A stretch of DNA of 10,956 nucleotides from DASQGA01 sp035535315 (GTDB taxonomy: Bacteria > Actinomycetota > Thermoleophilia > Gaiellales > Gaiellaceae), in contig DATLQD010000071.1 in assembly GCA_035535315.1 (NCBI GenBank), forward strand, positions 1 through 10,956. The letters are read 5' to 3'. The position numbers and the translations under genes are program-made. Of the stretch, positions 5,778-10,956 are shown piece by piece; the first letter of the stretch is position 1, and each line of letters opens with the position of its first letter. The notes under the pieces are model-generated. The model did no database searches. It was not told the DNA's origin and saw only the letters and a list, made by a program, of their open reading frames with translations.

Positions 5778-6590
5778 ATGCGTATCGGCGTCGTCGGTCA
5801 CGTCGAGTGGTTGCAGTTCCTGCGCGTCGCGCACGTGCCCGCGCGTGGAGAGATCTTGCAGGCGTCGAGCGGATGGGAGGAAGCCGGAGGCGGAGGAAGT
5901 GTCGCGGCCGCGGAGATCGCCCGGCTGACCGGCGCCGCAACCCTTTTCACTGCACTCGGTGACGACGATTGGGGTCATCGCGCCAAGGCGGAGCTCGAAG
6001 GCCTCGGGGTCCGAGTCGAAGCAGCGTTTCGCCCCGAACCGCAGCGCCGGGCAGTCACGTTCACCGACGACGACGGCGAGCGGACGATCACCCTGATCGG
6101 CAACAAGCTCCGGCTCCGCATCCGGGAGGCTCTGCCCTGGGAGGAGCTTGCCGCCTATGACGGCATCTATTTCACGGCCGGCGAGCCGGACGTCCTCCGC
6201 GCCGCGCGACGAGCTCGGGTCCTCGTGGCGACCGCACGCGAGCTTCCGACCTTGCTGGCTGCCCCGGAGCTCGAGCTGGACGCCGTTGTCTCGAGTGCGA
6301 ACGATCCTTCGGAGAAGTACTCCGGCGAGCTTCCGAGGGCGCCCCGGCTGGTGGTCAGGACAGACGGTGCCTCAGGGGGGAGCTACGAGCCCGGCGACGG
6401 CCGGTGGGCCGCGGCGTCTCTGCCCGGAGTGCTCGTTGACTCCTACGGCGCCGGCGACTGCCTTGCTGCCGGTCTCACGGTGGCCCTGGCCGAAGGCCGA
6501 GCGGTTCCCGAAGCTCTGACCCTCGCCGCCGGCTCAGCGGCGCGAGCTCTGACGCGCCAAGGGGCGCATGGCGGCCTGAACCAGGGCTGA
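5778..6590 (+). CDS. PfkB-family carbohydrate kinase (ribokinase-like)
   Basis: The 270-aa product starts at ATG 5778 (MRIGVVGHVEW). The frame is open upstream but runs antisense to the sigma gene and has no family character. The N-terminal half shows the sugar-binding GGGGSVAAAEIARLTGAATL (about 37-56) and the following ALGDDDWGHRAKAELEGLGV. The C-terminal PfkB signature DSYGAGDCLAAGLTVALAEG (221-240) holds the anion-hole GAGD with catalytic base Asp227. It should phosphorylate a sugar or nucleoside hydroxyl using ATP; the substrate is not decided by sequence. The protein is shorter than E. coli ribokinase (about 309 aa), with losses in the middle region. A GGTGGG abuts the ATG, too close for an ideal SD. 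It is the last gene before the mraZ promoter, about 100 nt upstream on the same strand. Confidence 0.9.
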   Translation: MRIGVVGHVEWLQFLRVAHVPARGEILQASSGWEEAGGGGSVAAAEIARLTGAATLFTALGDDDWGHRAKAELEGLGVRVEAAFRPEPQRRAVTFTDDDGERTITLIGNKLRLRIREALPWEELAAYDGIYFTAGEPDVLRAARRARVLVATARELPTLLAAPELELDAVVSSANDPSEKYSGELPRAPRLVVRTDGASGGSYEPGDGRWAAASLPGVLVDSYGAGDCLAAGLTVALAEGRAVPEALTLAAGSAARALTRQGAHGGLNQG

Positions 6591-6630
6591 ACGCGATCCG
6601 AGTCGGTGGAGGCGCGGGGGGTCGGCAGGG

Positions 6631-6659
6631 TTGCGTAGTGGGGTTCTGTGGTTTACAGT
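6631..6659 (+). promoter_or_regulatory. candidate promoter of the mraZ operon
   Basis: TTGCGT (6631-6636), a 17-nt spacer and TACAGT (6654-6659) form a plausible sigma-A-type promoter. Transcription would begin near 6666, leaving a leader that includes the SD GGAGAGG (6680-6686). An alternative pair, TTTACA (6652-6657), 16 nt and GATAAC (6674-6679), matches consensus better, but its start site would fall at or after the SD. Both overlap the GTGG boxes. Confidence 0.45.
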
Positions 6660-6673
6660 GGGGGAAAGTGGTG
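6638..6673 (+). promoter_or_regulatory. MraZ-binding boxes: four GTGG repeats at 10-bp period
   Basis: GTGG occurs at 6638, 6648, 6658 and 6668, exactly one helical turn apart. Between them lie GGTTCT, TTTACA and GGGAAA. E. coli MraZ is known to bind TGGGN direct repeats with 5-nt spacers (10-bp period) upstream of its own gene, and GTGG-type boxes are known in mollicutes. The array ends 20 nt before the mraZ start and covers the likely promoter, as expected for autorepression by the ring-shaped MraZ oligomer. Confidence 0.75.
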
Positions 6674-6693
6674 GATAACGGAGAGGCCCCTGA

Positions 6694-7128
6694 ATGCTCC
6701 TTGGTGAACACGAGCACGCTCTCGATGACAAGAACCGTCTCATTCTTCCCGCCAGGTTCCGTCAGTCCTTTGCTGCCGGGGTCGTCCTGGCGCGGGGGAT
6801 GGACGGGTGTCTCGTCGTCTACACGCGCGACGAGTGGGAGCGGTTCGTCGAGCAGCGACTGGCGGGCCTCGACCCGTTCAGCCGGGAGGCGCGTCAGATG
6901 AGCCGCTTCGTTTTCGCGGGAGCATCCGAGGCTGAGCTCGACAAGCAGGGCCGCGTGATGGTGCCGCAGCCGCTCGTCGAGCACGCAAAACTCGACCGCG
7001 AGGTCGTGGTCGCCGGAGTTCGCGATCACCTCGAGATCTGGGACCGCGCCGCGTGGCGCAAACAACTCGAAGAGGTCGAAGGGAGTGCTGAGCTTGTTGC
7101 AGAACGCCTCGCAGCACAGCAAGACTGA
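6694..7128 (+). CDS. mraZ: transcriptional regulator MraZ
   Basis: The 144-aa product is the first gene of the division/cell-wall cluster. MraZ is an AbrB/SpoVT-like DNA-binding protein that forms oligomeric rings and regulates the dcw operon including itself. The two tandem family repeats are visible: LDDKNRLILPARFRQSF (about 10-26) and LDKQGRVMVPQPLVEHA (about 82-98). The second has the canonical D-x-x-G-R. The first has Asn in place of Gly in the D-K-G-R motif. The ATG at 6694 has a good SD (GGAGAGG, 7 nt spacing). Its 3' end overlaps the chosen start of rsmH by 44 nt, so the two are probably translationally coupled. Upstream GTGG boxes fit autoregulation. Confidence 0.96.
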   Translation: MLLGEHEHALDDKNRLILPARFRQSFAAGVVLARGMDGCLVVYTRDEWERFVEQRLAGLDPFSREARQMSRFVFAGASEAELDKQGRVMVPQPLVEHAKLDREVVVAGVRDHLEIWDRAAWRKQLEEVEGSAELVAERLAAQQD

Positions 7129-8059
7129 TCACGTCCCCGTCCTCGCCGACGAGGTGCGCGAGCTCCTCGACGTGAGCCCCGGGGAAACCGTCGTCGACGC
7201 GACATTCGGTGCGGGCGGGCACGCGGCCGCACTCGCCGCCGACCTCGAGGGGAAGGGTCGGTTCATCGCGATTGATCGTGACCCGACGGTCCGGCCGTAC
7301 TTCGAGCGCTTCCAGCGACGTTCGCGCGGTGTCCAGACACGTTTTCTGCGCGGCGATTTCGACGTGGTGATGGCGCAACTGGCCCAGAACGACGTCCAAG
7401 CCGACGCAGTGCTCCTCGATCTCGGAGTCTCGAGCATGCAGATCGACCGGCCGGAGCGCGGCTTCTCGTACGCCGTTGACGCGCCGCTCGACATGCGAAT
7501 GGATCCGTCCGCGGAGCGCTCCGCGAAGGAAGTCGTGAACGAGACCGGCGAGCGAGAGCTCGCGAACGTGTTCCGTCGCTACGGCGAAGAGCGCTTCTCC
7601 CGCCAGATCGCCTCCGCGATCGGCCGCCGGCGTCGCGAGCAGCCCTACGAGCGGACATCGGAGCTGGTCGAGACCATCCGTGAGGCGATACCCGCTCCCA
7701 GGCGCTTCGGCGACGGGCACCCGGCCAAGCGCGTTTTCCAGGCCCTTCGAATCGAGGTCAACGACGAGCTCGGCTCTCTGGAGCGGGCTCTACCTTCCAT
7801 CCTGAGCATGCTCCGGCCGGGTGGACGGGTCGCTGTCATCAGCTTCCACTCGCTCGAAGATCGCATCGTGAAGCGCTTCTTCGCCGCCGAGGCGCGCGGC
7901 TGCACGTGCCCGCCCGACTTCCCGGTGTGTGTATGCGGAAAGGAGCCCCGCGTACGTCTCGTGACGAAGAAGGCCGTCCGCCCGTCACCCGCCGAGGTAG
8001 CGGTCAACGTTCGTTCCGCGTCGGCCCGGCTCCGCGTCGCGATGAGGACGGAGGCGTAG
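7085..8059 (+). CDS. rsmH: 16S rRNA (cytosine1402-N4)-methyltransferase
   Basis: The 324-aa SAM-dependent enzyme (formerly MraW) methylates N4 of C1402 in the ribosomal P site. Visible landmarks are HVPVLADEV (16-24), the SAM loop VDATFGAGGHAAAL (37-50) and LLDLGVSSMQIDRPERGFSY (110-129), followed by DAPLDMRMD. Later come FRRYGEERFSRQIA (163-176), AKRVFQALRIEVNDELGSL (214-232) and PGGRVAVISFHSLEDRIVKRF (245-265). A Cys cluster (273, 275, 282, 284) and the C-terminal RSASARLRV are also family features. The GTG at 7085 has AGAGG 9 nt upstream. TTG codons at 7094 and 7097 are possible alternatives, which would shorten the overlap with mraZ. The next gene follows after 1 nt. Confidence 0.97.
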   Translation: MLSLLQNASQHSKTDHVPVLADEVRELLDVSPGETVVDATFGAGGHAAALAADLEGKGRFIAIDRDPTVRPYFERFQRRSRGVQTRFLRGDFDVVMAQLAQNDVQADAVLLDLGVSSMQIDRPERGFSYAVDAPLDMRMDPSAERSAKEVVNETGERELANVFRRYGEERFSRQIASAIGRRRREQPYERTSELVETIREAIPAPRRFGDGHPAKRVFQALRIEVNDELGSLERALPSILSMLRPGGRVAVISFHSLEDRIVKRFFAAEARGCTCPPDFPVCVCGKEPRVRLVTKKAVRPSPAEVAVNVRSASARLRVAMRTEA

Positions 8060-8060
8060 C

Positions 8061-8438
8061 GTGTCCTCTGCGGCCGCACGAGCCGAACCGCGGATCAAAC
8101 GAGCACCCAGGCGCACGGCGCAGCCGGCGGCACGGCCACGCTCCCGTCCGCGTCCGACGGCACGGCCTCGAGTCGCCGGGGGAGTGCTCTGGATCGTGGT
8201 TGTGGCGGTGCTGCTCGCCGGCATCGTCGCGCTGAACGTCGCCGTGCTCGGGCTGAACATGGAAGTTGAGCGCCTGGACACCCAGAAAGAACGGATCCAG
8301 TCACAGACTGCGGAAATCGCCACTGAGCTCTCGAGCGCAGCAGCCTCGGGGCGCGTCGAGGCCGCCGCGCGAGGGCGTCTCGGGCTCGTCGACGCGAGTC
8401 AGACAACGTACGTCCAGGTGAGCCGCCGCGGCCGGTGA
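8061..8438 (+). CDS. ftsL: FtsL/FtsB-like septum formation protein
   Basis: The 125-aa bitopic protein starts at GTG 8061 with a good SD (GGAGG, 6 nt spacing). A very basic Arg/Pro/Ala-rich cytoplasmic tail of about 40 residues precedes one membrane helix (about 42-65, VLWIVVVAVLLAGIVALNVA). A coiled coil with heptad-like hydrophobic spacing follows (about 66-95, NMEVERLDTQKERIQSQTAE). It ends with a short domain containing GRLGLV and TTYVQV, like the end of FtsL/DivIC proteins. Position between rsmH and ftsI is the classical ftsL locus, and position more than sequence supports the symbol, since FtsL is poorly conserved. It would scaffold the FtsQLB complex that activates FtsW/FtsI. Its stop overlaps the ftsI start as GTGA. 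Confidence 0.85.
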   Translation: MSSAAARAEPRIKRAPRRTAQPAARPRSRPRPTARPRVAGGVLWIVVVAVLLAGIVALNVAVLGLNMEVERLDTQKERIQSQTAEIATELSSAAASGRVEAAARGRLGLVDASQTTYVQVSRRGR

Positions 8439-10144
8439 CCGCGCGCCTCGTCAACCGCAGGATCCGCCTACTCGTCGGGGTGTTCGCCTGCATCTTCGCC
8501 GCCACGTTCGCGAGGGCAGCGTGGTTGCAGGCCGTGGAAGCTAGGGGTCTGAACGCGCTCGCGACGAGTCAGCACCGCGAGACGCTCACTGTGCCGGCAC
8601 GTCGCGGCACGATCTACGACCGCACGGGTAGCGAGCTTGCGATCGGAGCGCGGGCGATCACGGTCTATGCGAACCCGAAGCAGGTGCGAGACCCGCGAAG
8701 CCTGGCTGAGCAGGTGGGCGCTGCGCTAGAGATCGATCCTGCGGAGGTCTATCCACTCGTGGCCGACCGGAGCCGAGGGTTCGTCTACCTTGCGCGCAAG
8801 GCGGATCCGAAGCTGGCGGAAGCGCTCGAAGCCAAACACTTGGTCGGGCTCGGGTTCATCCCCGAGGAGCGACGCACGTATCCCCAGAAATCAGTCGCTT
8901 CGGAGGCGGTCGGGTTTGCGGGTACGGACAATAAAGGGCTCGCCGGGATCGAGTTTCGGCTGGACCGCCTGCTTGCCGGTTCATCCGGAAGTGAGTCGGT
9001 CGTACGTGATCCTTTCGGGCGAGTCCTCAAGGTGCTCGAGACGAAACCCGTCAAAGAGGGTCGAGACGTCTATCTGACGCTCGATCACACGCTCCAGGGC
9101 CAGGTGGAGCGCATTCTTGGGAACGCGCGAACGCAATGGGCGGCCAAGGCGGCGACGGCGATCGTCATGGATCCCCGCACGGGAGCCATGCTCGCGATGG
9201 CGGTCGAGCCGGGGTTCGACGCCAACAAGTTCGGGGAGCTCAAGGAGGGTCGAGAGCGGAATCGCGCCGTCACGGACACGTACGAGCCGGGATCGACGTT
9301 CAAGGTCGTGACCCTTGCCGGTGCCCTTGAGAGCGGCATGGTCACGCCATCGACCCAATACACCCTCCGGCCGGAGATCCGGGTCGCCGACCGCGTCATC
9401 CACGACGCGGAGCCTCGCGGAACCGAGACGATGACCGTTTCCCAGATCCTGTTCAAATCTTCGAACGTCGGCGTGATCACGCTTGCCCTCGGCCTGGGGA
9501 AAGAACGGCTTGCGAGCTGGATCGACCGGTTCGGATTCGGCCACCGCACAGGCATCGACTTTCCTGGTGAAAGCCGCGGGATCGTTCTTCCGCCCGAGCG
9601 CTGGTCCGGCTCGACGATCGGGAACGTCCCGATCGGCCAGGGGATTGCGGTCACCCCAATGCAGATGGCGGCCGCCTACGCCACGATCGCGAACGGCGGT
9701 CTCGAGGTGCGGCCACATCTCGTCGACCGGGTCGAGGGGAGGGGCGCGTGGAAGGCCGAGCGCCGCCGGGTTTTGTCCGCGGAGAGCGCGGAGGCGCTGA
9801 CGACGATGCTGCGCCAAGTCGTGGGCAATGACCAGGGCACCGGACAGGAGGCCCAGATACCGGGCTACTCGATTGCAGGCAAGACCGGAACCGCGGCAAA
9901 GCCCGACCCCGTATTGGGTGGCTACTCGACTTCGAAGTATGTTGCTTCGTTCGTCGGGTTCCTGCCGGCATCGAACCCACGGCTCGTGATCCTCGTCGCG
10001 GTCGACGAGCCAAAGGGCGCAATCTGGGGCGGCTCCGTCGCAGCTCCGGTCTTCTCCCAGATCGCGCGCTTCGCGCTGCAGTACCTGGAGGTTCCGCCCG
10101 ACGTAAAGTCGGACGGGAGCCCGATCGCAACGGGCCTCGGGTAG
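8435..10144 (+). CDS. ftsI: septal peptidoglycan transpeptidase (PBP3-type)
   Basis: The 569-aa class B penicillin-binding protein cross-links septal peptidoglycan. It has a short basic N-terminus and one membrane anchor (about 11-29). The dimerisation/pedestal domain starts with TVPARRGTIYDRTGSELAI (52-70). In the transpeptidase domain, the motifs are SxxK at Ser287-Thr-Phe-Lys290 (YEPGSTFKVVT), SxN at 342-344 (KSSNVG) and KTG at 483-485 (AGKTGTA). GRVLKVLETKP and QGIAVTPMQMAAAYATIANG are further family landmarks. No PASTA domain follows; the protein ends soon after FALQYLEVPP. Translation starts at a GTG overlapping the ftsL stop by 4 bp. Downstream, murE would be expected but is absent. 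Confidence 0.96.
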   Translation: MTARLVNRRIRLLVGVFACIFAATFARAAWLQAVEARGLNALATSQHRETLTVPARRGTIYDRTGSELAIGARAITVYANPKQVRDPRSLAEQVGAALEIDPAEVYPLVADRSRGFVYLARKADPKLAEALEAKHLVGLGFIPEERRTYPQKSVASEAVGFAGTDNKGLAGIEFRLDRLLAGSSGSESVVRDPFGRVLKVLETKPVKEGRDVYLTLDHTLQGQVERILGNARTQWAAKAATAIVMDPRTGAMLAMAVEPGFDANKFGELKEGRERNRAVTDTYEPGSTFKVVTLAGALESGMVTPSTQYTLRPEIRVADRVIHDAEPRGTETMTVSQILFKSSNVGVITLALGLGKERLASWIDRFGFGHRTGIDFPGESRGIVLPPERWSGSTIGNVPIGQGIAVTPMQMAAAYATIANGGLEVRPHLVDRVEGRGAWKAERRRVLSAESAEALTTMLRQVVGNDQGTGQEAQIPGYSIAGKTGTAAKPDPVLGGYSTSKYVASFVGFLPASNPRLVILVAVDEPKGAIWGGSVAAPVFSQIARFALQYLEVPPDVKSDGSPIATGLG

Positions 10145-10338
10145 GGCACCGCGATCTCCGCGTCCCCTGTGGTCGTCCTGAGCCCCTGAATCGCCTCCGG
10201 ACGCAATGTCGGGACGAGGGCGTAGTCGAACCCTACGGTGAGGTCTAGGTGGACGTAGGCGGGCGCATCGTCCGTCCAGAGCCGGCGGAGCGCGAAGCTC
10301 TCGAAGGTCGCGGTGAGGGCGGCCCGGAGCGCTACCAA
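10145..10338 (-). pseudogene. coding remnant resembling the C-terminus of a serine recombinase
   Basis: In the minus frame beginning at 10338 nearly nine in ten codons end in G or C, which is typical of real genes here and not of the other frames. The reading includes LRAALTATFESFALRRLW and VGFDYALVPTLRPEAIQGLR. The layout (a helix with F-x2-F near an L-R-R, then a beta-like stretch ending in V-P-x-x-R-x-E-A-I) resembles the C-terminal end of large serine recombinases in actinobacteria. I am recalling the pattern, not aligning it. There is no good start codon (TTG only), and the frame runs on 223 nt into the 3' end of ftsI before a stop, so an intact gene is unlikely. It is best read as a truncated remnant of a mobile element. 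Confidence 0.3.
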
Positions 10339-10471
10339 AGAGCTAACGGCGGGCCGCGTCTGATCAGGCGAGCGACGATCTGCGAACGGCTCGCAAGCCT
10401 CCGTGCCGCCGTCGCGGGCCGGGTGAAATCGTCAGCCGAGGTGGGTTGCAGTGGACGCAGACGCTCACGAG
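10339..10471. other. stretch without a recognisable gene
   Basis: This part of the 498-nt gap after ftsI shows no ORF with a start codon, SD and gene-like codon use together. A short minus-strand reading (ADDFTRPATAARRLASRSQI) ends in a stop near 10336 and has only moderate third-position GC. I see no tRNA, repeat array or clear terminator. Confidence 0.5.
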
Positions 10472-10561
10472 CTAGTTCAGCGCCGGGTTGCCGCGAAGCT
10501 CGCGGGTGGTGCTCACGAGCCGCCCGTCAGGGGCGTAGAGAGCGTACTGGACGAAGGGCCG
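10472..10561 (-). pseudogene. orphan C-terminal coding fragment
   Basis: The minus frame ending at TAG 10472-10474 reads RPFVQYALYAPDGRLVSTTR, then ELRGNPALN. This looks like a genuine protein end, with high third-position GC. It has no start codon of its own. It is in the same frame as the 103-aa ORF upstream (stop at 10643-10645). The intervening sequence in that frame looks non-coding, while the next frame gives GRHLTETVKRG immediately before, joined by what would be a 1-nt deletion in the GGCCC run near 10556-10560. It is probably a decayed gene or a sequencing frameshift. No homologous family is recognised. Confidence 0.3.
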
Positions 10562-10642
10562 CGCTTGACCGTCTCGGTGAGGTGGCGGCCCGGCAGAACG
10601 CGATGTCCTTACCGCTCGCGCTCGCTGAGGGCTTCCTCGGCG

Positions 10643-10954
10643 CTAGCTCGTTGTCGGCAGGCCGTGGACGCGGTCGTAGAGTTTTTGCGCGATCTCCACG
10701 GCCTTGTCCTCCGAGGTCGTGCCCGGTGGGCCGCCGAGATCGATGTCGTAGGCGAAGTCGCCGTCCGCGAAGAAGATGGCGTACGAGTCGCGGGGAATGT
10801 TTTCGGACGTCCCCGCCGCCTGCACGGCCTCTTCCGAGGCATAGCGTCGCACGCCGGTGGCGCCTGGGATTCCGTCGACGTCGAACTCGCTCACCGAGAA
10901 CGCGCACGACTCCGGACACGGCCGGAGGCTGTCGGTGTGGAAGAAGTCAGCCAT
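10643..10954 (-). CDS. hypothetical protein, start possibly beyond the window
   Basis: The 103-aa ORF is read from an ATG at 10954, 2 nt from the window edge, so the ribosome site is not visible and the protein may begin further right. The sequence starts MADFFHTDSLRPCPESCAFS and has a CPESC pair. It contains GIPGATGVRRYASEEAVQAA and DSYAIFFADGDFAYDIDLGG. It ends with a predicted helix KAVEIAQKLYDRVHG. Codon third positions are strongly GC, supporting a real gene. The second half (an F-A-D-G-x-F/Y-x-Y strand pair, then a helix) looks like a compact alpha/beta module that could be the C-terminus of a secreted protein. I do not recognise the family. It is opposite in direction to the dcw genes. 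Confidence 0.65.
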   Translation of the reverse strand: MADFFHTDSLRPCPESCAFSVSEFDVDGIPGATGVRRYASEEAVQAAGTSENIPRDSYAIFFADGDFAYDIDLGGPPGTTSEDKAVEIAQKLYDRVHGLPTTS

Positions 10955-10956
10955 CT

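Noticed and set aside
5272..5940. Extension of ogt upstream in its own frame (would make 412 aa)
   Set aside because: The upstream part overlaps the sigma-factor gene out of frame and is Arg/Ala-rich low-complexity. A strong SD and the ATGA overlap fix the start at 5271.
6878..7720. Minus-strand 280-aa ORF across mraZ and rsmH
   Set aside because: It is a shadow of two recognised genes, with no family signature of its own.
8981..9817. Minus-strand 278-aa ORF inside ftsI
   Set aside because: It is the complement of the well-supported transpeptidase gene; all catalytic motifs lie on the plus strand.
10527..10919. Minus-strand 130-aa ORF overlapping the 103-aa hypothetical protein
   Set aside because: It is Arg-rich with a disordered composition. 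The alternative frame (10643-10954) has balanced protein-like sequence and GC-ending codons.
1..10956. CRISPR arrays, tRNA or rRNA genes, insertion-sequence ends
   Set aside because: Read through on both strands, I saw no regularly spaced long repeats, no tRNA cloverleaf with a T-loop GTTCRANYC signature, and no terminal inverted repeats that could be supported.

Overview
The window is high-GC bacterial DNA. Coding frames end mostly in G or C, GTG starts are frequent, and genes overlap by 4 bp. A cell-division (dcw) block in the order mraZ-rsmH-ftsL-like-ftsI sits beside genes of an actinobacterial flavour. The best guess is an uncultured or little-studied Actinomycetota, possibly class Thermoleophilia (Gaiellales or Solirubrobacterales). 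That placement is an inference from gene content, not from a marker-gene alignment.

Layout. At the left edge are the N-terminal 148 residues of a VOC-fold ring-cleaving dioxygenase (minus), a possible 39-aa ORF (plus), and a four-helix membrane protein of the phage-holin-4_2 type (minus). Positions 1130-2714 run on the plus strand: an OmpR/PhoB-type response regulator with a degenerate receiver domain, a 164-aa helical, possibly ferritin-like protein followed by a strong hairpin, and a small zinc-ribbon protein. Positions 2633-5735 run on the minus strand. Read in transcription order they encode an ECF sigma factor, an Ogt-type DNA methyltransferase joined to it by an ATGA overlap, a DUF192 lipoprotein, a cupin, and an HhH-GPD DNA glycosylase joined to the cupin by a GTGA overlap. 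This looks like a DNA-base-repair neighbourhood with its own sigma factor. A PfkB-family kinase is divergent from the sigma factor.

From 6694 to 10144 the start of the dcw cluster is tightly packed on the plus strand: mraZ, rsmH, an FtsL/FtsB-like bitopic protein and the septal transpeptidase ftsI. Upstream of mraZ four GTGG boxes recur every 10 bp and overlap the likely promoter, which fits MraZ autoregulation.

After ftsI the expected murE/murF genes are absent. In their place are about 500 bp without an intact gene, containing minus-strand coding remnants (one resembling the C-terminal end of a serine recombinase), and then an unrecognised 103-aa minus-strand ORF. The dcw cluster therefore seems to be interrupted or truncated at this point.
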